DNA of 64,000 bases, taken from NCBI RefSeq assembly GCF_018129965.1, contig NZ_JAFCKW010000016.1:1-64000 (forward strand). The letters run 5' to 3'. The position numbers and the translations under genes were made by a program. This stretch comes from Bradyrhizobium diazoefficiens (GTDB lineage Bacteria; Pseudomonadota; Alphaproteobacteria; Rhizobiales; Xanthobacteraceae). The notes beneath the pieces are model-generated. The model ran no database searches. It was not told the origin of the DNA and was given only the letters and a program-made list of their open reading frames with translations. Shown here in pieces: positions 53,530-62,052 of the stretch; position 1 is the first letter of the stretch, and every line of letters begins with the position of its first letter.

Positions 53530-54618
53530 ATGTCGCCCCTCCACACGATTCGAGCCTTCGTCTCCCGAGCGCTGCTCCGGCTTGCACCGGCCACGCGCGA
53601 CCGCATCAGTCTTGGCCGCAAGCTCACACGCCACTGCCGTGGCGACCTGAGACTGGATCGGATGACTATTGCGGTGAGGGAGCAGTCGCACCGGACGGCG
53701 AAGCGTCATCGCGTTGACGTGAAGCTCGACAGATCCCGCATTCAGCTCAGCTGCGACGGCGCGCTCATCAGGCAGAATCCGGAGGAAATCTACTATCGCA
53801 TGGCGGGGTTGCTGCCCGTCGTCGCCGGGCAGCCGAGCCTGCGCGGCGTACGCCTGACGGCCGACATCTCGGACGGGGAGGACAGCGGAGCCGGCGTGAT
53901 GAGTTTCTGCAGCCGGGATCCCGCCGCGGTCCTGATCCCGGATCACATCTTCGTTCGTACCCGCGGCTATGCGCAAGAGCGCGCGCTTGCGCCGCGCCGT
54001 ATCACGCCGTGGGACGAACGCAGCGACCAGATCGTCTGGCGCGGGTCGACCACCGGCGTCGGCCTCATCACCAAGCCGGAGCTTGCCGCAGACGATGCCG
54101 ATCTGATTCCCCGGGTCCGGCTCTGTCTCGCCCTGAAAGGCATCGCCGGCACCGACGTCAAACTGAGCGGCGTCGCGCAATCCAGGGACAAGAGCCTGGA
54201 CCAGGCGCGGCTGGCGGAGGCCGGCCTGCTCGGAGACTTCATGTCTCCGATGGTCTGGTATGGTTTCAAGTTCGCCATCGATATCGACGGCAACAGCAAC
54301 GCGTGGTCCAATCTGTTCACCCGCCTGTTGATGGGGTGCTGTGTCCTCAAGGTCGCCTCCGCGACCGGCTATCGCCAATGGTATTACGAAGATCTCAAGC
54401 CCTGGACCCATTACGTGCCGGTCAGGGCGGATCTCGGCGACCTGCAGGACATCATCGGCTGGTGCCGGTCGCATCCGGCCGCGTGCCGGCAGATTGCCGC
54501 GGAGGGCGAGGCCTTCGCCATGGCGCGCGATTTCGAGACGGAGATCGCCGCCGCGCGCGAGCGGGTTCGTCGCGCCTATGCCGACCATCCTGGCCGCACG
54601 GGAAGCGTCAAGGGTTGA
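53530..54618 (+). CDS. Glycosyltransferase family 90-like (protein O-glucosyltransferase / CAP10 type)
   Basis: Protein of 362 residues. The C-terminal half matches the GT90/CAP10 family, which includes the eukaryotic Rumi/POGLUT enzymes that glucosylate Ser on proteins: SDQIVWRGSTTGVG, then GFKFAIDIDGNSNAWSNLF, LMGCCVLKVAS, and WTHYVPVRADLGDLQDIIGW. Bacterial members are usually called LPS-modifying or capsule proteins. Here the neighbourhood (PqqD, HprK-like, Thr-rich protein) suggests a peptide acceptor as an alternative. Divergent from the GT71-like gene. Ends 12 bases from the convergent sulfotransferase gene. Confidence 0.82.
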   Translation: MSPLHTIRAFVSRALLRLAPATRDRISLGRKLTRHCRGDLRLDRMTIAVREQSHRTAKRHRVDVKLDRSRIQLSCDGALIRQNPEEIYYRMAGLLPVVAGQPSLRGVRLTADISDGEDSGAGVMSFCSRDPAAVLIPDHIFVRTRGYAQERALAPRRITPWDERSDQIVWRGSTTGVGLITKPELAADDADLIPRVRLCLALKGIAGTDVKLSGVAQSRDKSLDQARLAEAGLLGDFMSPMVWYGFKFAIDIDGNSNAWSNLFTRLLMGCCVLKVASATGYRQWYYEDLKPWTHYVPVRADLGDLQDIIGWCRSHPAACRQIAAEGEAFAMARDFETEIAAARERVRRAYADHPGRTGSVKG

Positions 54619-54630
54619 GGGATCGAAGAG

Positions 54631-55458
54631 CTATCCGGTGCGAACGGCTTTCGTCCACCATTCCTCGGACTCCTCATAACCGAAATTCATCAGCAGGCTG
54701 GTCGCCCCGGATTCGTGGAAGTATCGCCTGCTGCGCTCGTCGAAGATATGCTGCCAATAGGCGCCGCGCCGGTGGCGCTGCAGCAGATCGAAGATCGATC
54801 CTGCCGGCGGTTTGAAGCCAAATCCGTTGTAGGGGTTCTCCGCGTAGCGATCCGACCGCCGGTGCCGGCTCACGCCATCGGCCAGGACTTCCGTTGCAAC
54901 GTTTTCGCCCGCGAATCTGATCATGCTGTCCAGCGCGTTTTCCGGCGCAGCCACGAGATCCTCATATCTGACGAACAGCATGGGCCGCGTCTTGCTCGCC
55001 CGCATGGCCGCCGCGACATGCTCGCTCCAGGAACCCGCCTGCCGGTCGAGCCACCGGATCGCCTCGCAGACCTGATCGAGTTGCTGGAAATCGTGGCCGC
55101 CGAACAGCAGGCTCATCTGCAGGAATGACAGCGTAGCGTTGCGGCCGTCCCGCACGATGTAGATCACCGGATCGGAGTTCGCCGGCAGCTCGTGGCTCTT
55201 GATGATGTCGATCTCGTCGAGGCAGGGCGCCAGTCCGCTGCCCTGCGGTGGGACGACGTCGCCCGCATAGACGCTCAGCTGAGCACGGCCCTGAAGGATC
55301 GCGAAATAGGATCTGACCAGGGTGTTGCCCGACCGTGGATAGGACACGAGGTAATATCGCTTGCGGGATTCGCCCGACCGACGCTGGAGCAGGAAATCCC
55401 AGATCACCTGCCGCGCGTGATTTTCGACTGCAGGATCGGATCCCATGACATCTCCCAT
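54631..55458 (-). CDS. Sulfotransferase domain protein
   Basis: Protein of 275 residues with both PAPS-binding motifs: YLVSYPRSGNTLVRSYF near residue 36 (5'-phosphosulfate loop) and IVRDGRNATLSF near residue 101 (3'-phosphate site). It should transfer sulfate from PAPS to a hydroxyl, probably on a glycan or peptide. The start at 55458 is supported by AGGTGAG; a second ATG at 55446 also has a GGGAG site created by a short local duplication (ATGACATCTCCC / ATGACATCTCAC). Cytosolic, no signal peptide. Likely part of the glycopeptide locus. Confidence 0.87.
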   Translation of the reverse strand: MGDVMGSDPAVENHARQVIWDFLLQRRSGESRKRYYLVSYPRSGNTLVRSYFAILQGRAQLSVYAGDVVPPQGSGLAPCLDEIDIIKSHELPANSDPVIYIVRDGRNATLSFLQMSLLFGGHDFQQLDQVCEAIRWLDRQAGSWSEHVAAAMRASKTRPMLFVRYEDLVAAPENALDSMIRFAGENVATEVLADGVSRHRRSDRYAENPYNGFGFKPPAGSIFDLLQRHRRGAYWQHIFDERSRRYFHESGATSLLMNFGYEESEEWWTKAVRTG

Positions 55459-55569
55459 GACATCTCACCTCGAAGCGGTCGAAGCGGCCAGAGTCCGCAC
55501 GCCGAACACAGCCGACCGGTCTGGCTGCTTATATCGCGAGCATCGTTGTGTGTCCGCTTCGGAATGAGC

Positions 55570-55644
55570 TGGCTGGGGCGGGAGGGATCGAACCTCCGAA
55601 TGGCGGAATCAAAATCCGCTGCCTTACCGCTTGGCTACGCCCCA
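55570..55644 (-). tRNA. tRNA-Gln (TTG anticodon)
   Basis: Complete cloverleaf on the minus strand. The acceptor stem is TGGGGCG/CGCCCCA with discriminator G, the D arm GCC...GGC, the anticodon stem GCGGA/TCCGC with loop TTTTGAT giving anticodon TTG, and the T arm GGAGG-TTCGATC-CCTCC. CCA is encoded at 55572-55570. Body of 72 bases. It separates the sulfotransferase from the acyl-CoA dehydrogenase; tRNA genes of this kind are common integration sites. Confidence 0.95.
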
Positions 55645-55902
55645 ACAGGCGACGAACGGGAACGGGTGGACGAACCGGCCCCTCCGGATTCCCCTCAGTC
55701 GCAGCCGGTCTATAGGGAGAGAAGCGGCATTTCAACCGCCTGACGGGGCAAAATACCACGGGCTCCGGCCCGGCAGCCGCCACACTTTATTATAATTCGT
55801 AAACGGGCCGATCCGGTCCGGACCCATCCTGGCATTGCGCCCATTGAGACCTCCGGCGTTTCATGGGAATACGGCGCCAATATCCGTCCACGGGAGTGAG
55901 CC

Positions 55903-57681
55903 ATGACCTACCGCGCGCCGATTTCTGACATGCTGCTGTCGCTCAACCATGGCGCCGGCCTCAAGGCTGCCGTGGAGGCCGGCCATTACGGCGATTTCGA
56001 CGCCGACATCGCCGCCGCCGTGCTCGAGGAGGCCGGCAAGTTCGCGACCGACGTGCTGGCACCGCTCAACAAGGTCGGCGACAAGAACGGCATCAAGCTC
56101 GCCGACGGCAAGGTCACGACCGCGCCGGGCTGGCCCGATGCCTACAAGCGCTGGACCGAAGGCGGCTGGAATGCGGTCTCGGGGCCGGAGGATTTCGGCG
56201 GCCAGGGCCTGCCGATCGCGATCAACGCGGCCTGCACCGAGATCTGGAGCGCCGCGAACCTCGCCTTCGGCCTCTGCCCGCTGCTGACGGCTTCGGCGAT
56301 CGAGGCACTCGATGCGCATGGCAGCGACGAGCTGAAGACAATCTATCTCGAAAAGCTCGTCTCCGGCGCGTGGACCGGCACGATGCAACTGACCGAGCCG
56401 CAGGCCGGCTCCGACGTCGGCGCACTTCGCACGCGTGCCGAACGCGCACCCGACGGCACCTATCGCATCACGGGCACGAAGATCTACATCACCTACGGCG
56501 AACACGACATGACCGAGAATATCGTGCATTTCGTGCTGGCGCGCCTGCCCGACGCCCCCGCAGGCACCAAGGGGATTTCCCTGTTTCTGGTTCCCAAATT
56601 CATGGTCAATGCCGACGGTTCGCTGGGCCAGCGCAACGACATCTTCGCCAGCGGCGTCGAGCACAAGCTCGGCATGCATGCCTCGCCAACCTGCACCATG
56701 ACCATGGGCGACCATGGCGGCGCGATCGGCTTCCTGATCGGCGAAGAGAACCAGGGCATGCGCTGCATGTTCACGATGATGAACCAGGCGCGGCTCGGCG
56801 TCGGCCTCGAAGGCGTCGGCGTGGCCGATCGTGCCTATCAGCAGGCGCTGTCCTATGCGCAGGAGCGCAAGCAGGGCCGCGCAATCGGCAAGAAGGGCGA
56901 CGGGGCGGATTCGATCTTCGTGCATCCCGACGTCAAGCGCATGTTGATGCGGATGCGGGCGCAGACCGCGGCCGCGCGCACCATCTGCTATGCGACAGCG
57001 GTTGCGCTCGACGTCTCGACGCGCGCCAGGGATCCCAAGGTCCGCGCCGACGCGGCGGCGCGCGCGGCGCTGCTGACGCCGATCGCCAAAGGCTACGCCA
57101 CCGATATCGGCAACGAGGTCGCCTATCTCGGCGTGCAGGTGCATGGCGGCATGGGGTTCATCGAGGAGACCGGCGCCGCGCAGCATTATCGCGATGCGCG
57201 CATCACCACGATCTACGAGGGCACCAACGGCATCCAGGCGATCGACCTCGTCACGCGCAAGCTGGCGGGCCAAGGCGGTGCGGCGGTGTGGGCGCTGCTC
57301 GACGAACTCGCCGCGACCGTCAGCCTGGTCGAGGCCTCCAACGATCCGGCCTTCGGCACCACGGGCGTGAAATTGCGCGAGGCGCTGGAGGCACTGACGC
57401 GCAGCAGCAAATGGCTGCTGGCGCGCGTCACGTCGGCCCCCAACGAGGCTCTCGCCGGCGCGACGCCGTATCTGCAGCAATTCGGCGCCACGCTCGGCGG
57501 CTGCATGCTGGTCTCCGAGGCGCTCGCGGCGAAAACCGACGGCCATGCGGACGCCGCGCGCTACGTTTCGCTCGCGCGTTTCTTCGCCGAGAACATCACG
57601 GTGCAAGCGGGCGCACTGGAGCGCACCGTCACGGAGAGCGCGGAGTCGGTCGCGGCGGCAGACGCGGTATTGCTGGGATAG
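55903..57681 (+). CDS. Acyl-CoA dehydrogenase (long, DmdC-like)
   Basis: FAD enzyme of 592 residues that introduces a double bond into an acyl-CoA. It is longer than short-chain family members, with the N-terminal extension (TYRAPISDMLLSLNHGAGL) and C-terminal extension of the FadE/DmdC-like group. Substrate and FAD segments include GTMQLTEPQAGSDVGALRT and YRITGTKIYITYGEHDM; the catalytic Glu is in TTIYEGTNGIQAIDL. GGGAGTGA precedes the ATG. Its location after the tRNA suggests an independent unit. The chain-length preference is unknown. Confidence 0.92.
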   Translation: MTYRAPISDMLLSLNHGAGLKAAVEAGHYGDFDADIAAAVLEEAGKFATDVLAPLNKVGDKNGIKLADGKVTTAPGWPDAYKRWTEGGWNAVSGPEDFGGQGLPIAINAACTEIWSAANLAFGLCPLLTASAIEALDAHGSDELKTIYLEKLVSGAWTGTMQLTEPQAGSDVGALRTRAERAPDGTYRITGTKIYITYGEHDMTENIVHFVLARLPDAPAGTKGISLFLVPKFMVNADGSLGQRNDIFASGVEHKLGMHASPTCTMTMGDHGGAIGFLIGEENQGMRCMFTMMNQARLGVGLEGVGVADRAYQQALSYAQERKQGRAIGKKGDGADSIFVHPDVKRMLMRMRAQTAAARTICYATAVALDVSTRARDPKVRADAAARAALLTPIAKGYATDIGNEVAYLGVQVHGGMGFIEETGAAQHYRDARITTIYEGTNGIQAIDLVTRKLAGQGGAAVWALLDELAATVSLVEASNDPAFGTTGVKLREALEALTRSSKWLLARVTSAPNEALAGATPYLQQFGATLGGCMLVSEALAAKTDGHADAARYVSLARFFAENITVQAGALERTVTESAESVAAADAVLLG

Positions 57682-57699
57682 GCTGTTTACCACCAGCGC

Positions 57700-57794
57700 G
57701 GCTCGTAGTCCGGATGCAGCGAAGCGAAATCCCTGAAGCCACCCGATCGGATTCGATGGTCCCGGATTGCGCTTCGCTCCATTCGGGCTACATC
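57700..57794. repeat. Dispersed palindrome, GTAGTCCGGATG...GGGCTAC class
   Basis: The left arm GTAGTCCGGATGCAGCGAAGCG is mirrored by CGCTTCGCTCCATTCGGGCTAC at the right end, forming a long imperfect hairpin. It lies between two convergent genes and may terminate both. Confidence 0.65.
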
Positions 57795-57795
57795 G

Positions 57796-59031
57796 CTACA
57801 ACGCCGCGAGCTTGGCCTTGACTCCCGGCCGCCAGAGCACGAGTCCCGCCGCCACGAGATCGAGCACGACGCACACCGCGAACGCCGTCGTGTAGTCGCC
57901 GCTCGCGCTGCGCACGAGGCCGACGATGCCCGGGCCGAAAGCGCTGACGATACCGCTGATCGAGGTGCCCAATCCCATCGCCGCTGCGAAGGCGGCCGAA
58001 CCGATCTCGCGCTGGATGATCAAGGGCGGGAACGTAATCATGTTGCCGATCGAGAAGCCGTAGACGGCACAGCACGCCAGCAGCACCGTGGGACTCGTGC
58101 CCTGGATAAGCACGAACAGCGCCGCCGCCTGGCTCGTCATCGACGCCGCGCAGGCAAGCCGCGGATCGAGCCTGTCGACGAACAGACCGAGCGACAGGCG
58201 GCCGACCACCGCCATCGCCGCCATGATGGTGACGGCAAGACCGGCGCTGGCGCGTCCGATCAGCGGTTCGAGGAAGGTGACCTGGTGGATGATGAATCCC
58301 ATCTGCGCCAGTAGCGCGATCGCAATCGGCAGCACCATGGTCCAGAACGCGGCGTTGGCAAGCAGCGTCTTGCGGGAACGAGCCGGCGCAGCGACGGCCT
58401 CGCCTGAACGTCCGCCCGTTGCGCGCACGTTCTCGGCCGGCCACCCGATGAAGCCAACCACCACGGGCAGCACCAGCGCCACCATCGCGATCGTCGCCAA
58501 CAGCATTGCGGAGCGGAAGCCGATGCTTCCGGTCAACGACAGCAGCAGCGGAACGAGGACGATGCCGCCACAGGTCGCACCATTGAAGGCCAGGCTGAGC
58601 GCGAGCCCGCGGCGCCGCTCGAACCAGGAGTTCAGCACGGTCGCGATCACCACGGTCCCCATGCCGGTCCATCCGACCGACATGAGCGCATAGGCAAGAT
58701 AGAGCTGCCAGGGCGTCTGCATCAGCGCCAGCAGCACCGTCGAAGCGCCGAGCGCCGACAGGCCGCACAGGATCAGCGCCCGCAGCCCGATTCGGGTCAG
58801 CAAATCGTCGGTGAAGATGACGAGGACGGCGGTCAGCAGAAACGAGAAGGTGCTGGCCGCGGAGACCAGCGTGCCCGGCCAGCCATGCGCGCGCTGCAGC
58901 TCGGCCAGGTAGACGCCCTGGCCATAGAGGCCGAAGCCGAACATGAAGAAGGCCATCAGGAAGCACGCCAGCACGACGCGCCAGCCGCGGTATTGCAGCG
59001 AGGATTCGTCAACGCCCGTTGCGACAACCAT
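57796..59031 (-). CDS. MFS transporter
   Basis: Polytopic transporter of 411 residues with 12 predicted helices. The loop between helices 2 and 3 carries the relic of the MFS signature (DLLTRIGLRALILCG), and the loop between 8 and 9 has GRLSLGLFVDRLDPR. It resembles the OFA/monocarboxylate-type MFS carriers (FMFGFGLYGQGVYLAELQRA). The ATG at 59031 is chosen over the TTG one codon upstream. Substrate unknown; the neighbouring acyl-CoA genes suggest an organic acid. Confidence 0.87.
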   Translation of the reverse strand: MVVATGVDESSLQYRGWRVVLACFLMAFFMFGFGLYGQGVYLAELQRAHGWPGTLVSAASTFSFLLTAVLVIFTDDLLTRIGLRALILCGLSALGASTVLLALMQTPWQLYLAYALMSVGWTGMGTVVIATVLNSWFERRRGLALSLAFNGATCGGIVLVPLLLSLTGSIGFRSAMLLATIAMVALVLPVVVGFIGWPAENVRATGGRSGEAVAAPARSRKTLLANAAFWTMVLPIAIALLAQMGFIIHQVTFLEPLIGRASAGLAVTIMAAMAVVGRLSLGLFVDRLDPRLACAASMTSQAAALFVLIQGTSPTVLLACCAVYGFSIGNMITFPPLIIQREIGSAAFAAAMGLGTSISGIVSAFGPGIVGLVRSASGDYTTAFAVCVVLDLVAAGLVLWRPGVKAKLAAL

Positions 59032-59307
59032 CAATCGAGCAATCGGCCAAAGGAAACGGCATCGACCGATCGTGCTCTACAACCCCCGGTTTTTCAATTA
59101 AAACATTGTAGCTATTTGTTGCGCCGCGCAACAGCGTGTGAGAGTGATGCGGCCGGCGCGTCCGAAATGCGCGGTTCCGAGGTACCATGCGCCCGGGGCC
59201 ATCCTCCAAAAGGTTGCGGAGGGCAGATTGGCACGCCTGCAGGATCATGTAGGCTGATGCTTGCGAGACTCGCCAAAGCCAGGAGTCGCGGCGACGCAGG
59301 GGGTACC

Positions 59308-60066
59308 ATGTCGATCGGCAACATCATCGTCACCGACGAGCGCGGAACGCGCGTCATCATCCTGCGCCGCCCGGGCAAGAAGAACGCGATCACGCAGGAC
59401 ATGTATCGCGAGATGAGCCGCGCGATCGACACGGCGCAGAACAATCCCGACATTCGCTGCATGATCATCACCGGCGGCTCCGGCGTGTTCACGGCCGGCG
59501 ATGACATCGAGGATTTTCTGAAGGCCGATGCCGCCCGCCCGGAAACCCTGTCGGACGGCGCGAAATTCCTCTATTCCCTCGCGCTCAATGTCAAGCCGAT
59601 CATCGCCGCCGTGGACGGCGCATCGATCGGCATGGGTACGGTGATGCTGTTCCACTGCGATTATGTTCTCGCCTCGACTGCTGCAACCTTTTCCGCGCCT
59701 TATATCCATCTCGGACTGGTGCCGGTCGGCGCCGCCAGCCTCCTGATGCCGAAAACGATGGGGTATCAGCGCGCCTTCGCGATGCTGGTCATGGGGCGTA
59801 GTTTTACGGCGGCGGAGGCGCAGGCCGCAGGCCTGGTCAACACCGTGGTCTCTCCGGGGCACACCGAGATCGAGGCCCGGAAGGTGGCCCGCGATATCTG
59901 CCGGCTTCCGGCCGACGCGGTCGCCGCCTCGCGCAAATTGCTGCGCGCCGCCCCCGAAGAACTCACCCGCCGCATCGACCAGGAAGCCCATCTGTTCAGC
60001 GAGCGGCTGAAGTCGGACGACGCCGTGGCCGCGTTCAAAGCGTTTGCAAACAGGAAGAAGCGGTAG
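59308..60066 (+). CDS. Enoyl-CoA hydratase/isomerase (crotonase) family protein
   Basis: Crotonase-fold protein of 252 residues. The CoA-binding and oxyanion segments are present (RRPGKKNAITQDMY, GSGVFTAGDDIEDFL, AAVDGASIGMGTVM). The catalytic acids look replaced: where hydratases have GGCEL the sequence is GMGTV, where they have QPEI it is APYI, and where enoyl-CoA isomerases have LVPEAGSS it is LVPVGAAS. It may therefore be a CoA ester binding protein or carry out a different reaction. The ATG at 59308 follows AGGGGG. Divergent from the MFS gene. Confidence 0.87.
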   Translation: MSIGNIIVTDERGTRVIILRRPGKKNAITQDMYREMSRAIDTAQNNPDIRCMIITGGSGVFTAGDDIEDFLKADAARPETLSDGAKFLYSLALNVKPIIAAVDGASIGMGTVMLFHCDYVLASTAATFSAPYIHLGLVPVGAASLLMPKTMGYQRAFAMLVMGRSFTAAEAQAAGLVNTVVSPGHTEIEARKVARDICRLPADAVAASRKLLRAAPEELTRRIDQEAHLFSERLKSDDAVAAFKAFANRKKR

Positions 60067-60087
60067 GGACGACGCCAAGTGAAGCGC

Positions 60088-60126
60088 CGTCATTCCGGGG
60101 CGCGCGGAGCGCGAGCCTGGAATCCA
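60088..60126. repeat. Dispersed palindrome, CGTCATTCCGGGG class
   Basis: CGTCATTCCGGGGCGCGCGG...GCGCGAGCCTGGAATCC, the same class as 7954-7993. It contains a GCGCGCGGAGCGCG hairpin. It is in the gap between the crotonase and nucleotidase genes. Confidence 0.6.
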
Positions 60127-60262
60127 TCGGGGCCCGGGAGTTGGTGGATCAATGGATGCTCGAATGCGCAATTGCGCATCATAGCTCGCGACGTCGTCGC
60201 GACCCGAAACGACATCGAGAACGTTCGTGAAATCTTCGCGCGGAGCGACTAATCTGGATTCC

Positions 60263-61918
60263 ATGCGACATTTGTTCTCACTCCTCCTCGCCACACTCGT
60301 CCTTGCCCTCCCCGCCTCGGCCCAGACCGCCGCACCCGTGGAGCTGCGCATGCTTGCGATCAACGACTTCCACGGCAATCTGCGGCCGCCGCCGGGCGGC
60401 ATCCGCATCAATGATCCCGAGGACAAAAGCAAGAAGGTGATGGTCGCGGCGGGCGGCGCCGAATACATGGCAACGCTGGTGAAGCAGCTGCGCGAGGGGC
60501 ACAAGAACACGATCTTCGTCGCCGCCGGCGATTTGATCGGCGCGAGCCCGTTCCTGTCGGCGATGTTTCACGACGAGCCTTCGATCGAGGCCCTGTCCAT
60601 GATGGGGCTTGCGATCACATCGGTCGGCAATCACGAGTTCGACGAGGGCAAGACCGAGCTCTTGCGGATGCAGAATGGTGGCTGCCATCCCGTCGACGGC
60701 TGCCAGGGACCGCATCCCTTTACGGGCGCGAAATTCCAATATCTGGCGGCCTCCACCGTGGAAACCGCGACCGGCAAGAGCGTGCTGCCACCCTATGAGA
60801 TCAGGGAATTCGAAGGCATTCCGGTCGCCTTCATCGGGCTCACCTTGAGAGAGACCGCGGGCATCGTCTCGCCAGCAGGCATCGCCGGGCTCGAATTCCG
60901 CGACGAAGCCGAGACGGTGAATGCACTCGTGCCGCAACTGAAGGCGCGCGGCGTCGAGGCGATCGTGGTGCTGATCCACCAGGGCGGCGACCCCTCGGGC
61001 GACTACAATGAATGCCCGGCCGTGACCGGCCCCATCGTCGATATCGTCAGGAAATTCGATCGCGCCGTCGACATCGTCGTCAGCGGCCACACCCACCGCG
61101 CCTATGTCTGCAATATCGACGGGCGGCTCGTCACCAGCGGCGACAAATACGGCACGCTGGTCACCGCGATCGACCTCACGCTCGATCCAACAACGCGCGA
61201 CATCGTCAGCGCAAGGGCCGAGAACGTCATCGTCGCGAACGCGTCGCTGGCCAAGGACCCCGAGCAAACTGCGTTGATCGATGCCTATGACAAGCTCTCG
61301 GCGCCCATCGCCAATCGCCCGGCGGGATCTGTGACGCAGACGCTGTCGCGCGTTCCGAACGAGGCCGGCGAGAGCGCGCTCGGCGACGTCATCGCCGACG
61401 CACAGCTCGCCGCGACCAGGGCGGCCCAGGATGGCAGCGCTGTCATCGCGCTCACCAATCCCGGCGGCATCCGGACCGATATCGTGCCGAAGGAAAACGG
61501 CGCGGTGTCGTTCGGCGAGCTGTTCGCGAGCCAGCCGTTCCGCAACCGCCTCGTCACCCTGACGCTGACCGGCAGCCAGCTCAAGGAAATGCTGGAGCAG
61601 CAATGGCTCGATCCAAAACGCCCGCGAATCCTCCAGGTCTCGAACGGATTCAGCTATACTTGGGACGCAACAAAGCCATTCGGCGAGCGTGTCGTGATTG
61701 AAACGATGACGCTGAATGGCCGGCCGATCGAGCCGGGGAGCGGCTACCGCGTCACCCTCAACGATTATCTCGCTGTCGGAGGCGACGGCTTCACGGTCGC
61801 CAAACAGGGGACAGAAGCGCAATATGGCGGCTACGACGCGGATGCCCTGTTTGCGTTCTTCAGGGCGCACGGGCCGATCGGGCCGCTTCCGCCCACCCGC
61901 ATCCTGCGCGTGAATTGA
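60263..61918 (+). CDS. Periplasmic bifunctional metallophosphatase / 5'-nucleotidase
   Basis: Secreted UshA/5'-nucleotidase-type hydrolase of 551 residues with a signal peptide (LFSLLLATLVLALPASAQ). The N-terminal metallophosphatase domain has the metal motifs NDFHGNL, AAGDLIGASPF, GNHEFDEG and SGHTHRAY. The C-terminal nucleotide-binding domain (from about 350) has LGDVIADAQLAAT, NPGGIRTDI and the late LNDYLAVGGDGF. It would scavenge phosphate and nucleosides from nucleotides. The ATG at 60263 is chosen for the signal peptide; a GTG at 60227 is less likely. Confidence 0.9.
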   Translation: MRHLFSLLLATLVLALPASAQTAAPVELRMLAINDFHGNLRPPPGGIRINDPEDKSKKVMVAAGGAEYMATLVKQLREGHKNTIFVAAGDLIGASPFLSAMFHDEPSIEALSMMGLAITSVGNHEFDEGKTELLRMQNGGCHPVDGCQGPHPFTGAKFQYLAASTVETATGKSVLPPYEIREFEGIPVAFIGLTLRETAGIVSPAGIAGLEFRDEAETVNALVPQLKARGVEAIVVLIHQGGDPSGDYNECPAVTGPIVDIVRKFDRAVDIVVSGHTHRAYVCNIDGRLVTSGDKYGTLVTAIDLTLDPTTRDIVSARAENVIVANASLAKDPEQTALIDAYDKLSAPIANRPAGSVTQTLSRVPNEAGESALGDVIADAQLAATRAAQDGSAVIALTNPGGIRTDIVPKENGAVSFGELFASQPFRNRLVTLTLTGSQLKEMLEQQWLDPKRPRILQVSNGFSYTWDATKPFGERVVIETMTLNGRPIEPGSGYRVTLNDYLAVGGDGFTVAKQGTEAQYGGYDADALFAFFRAHGPIGPLPPTRILRVN

Positions 61919-62052
61919 TCCGGATCAAACGGACCGGAACAGGACCACCCTTTGCCATTTTCGTCCAAACGCCTAGATTGCGTTTGGCATTGCGTTTTGG
62001 CGCCGGATGCGCCAAGCGACGTCGAGAGCCCGTATCCCGTGAGGCCGACCTG

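Noticed and set aside
55570..55902. Genomic island inserted at the tRNA-Gln gene
   Set aside because: The tRNA is intact, but no integrase and no duplicate tRNA 3' end were noticed in the window, so an island boundary cannot be supported.
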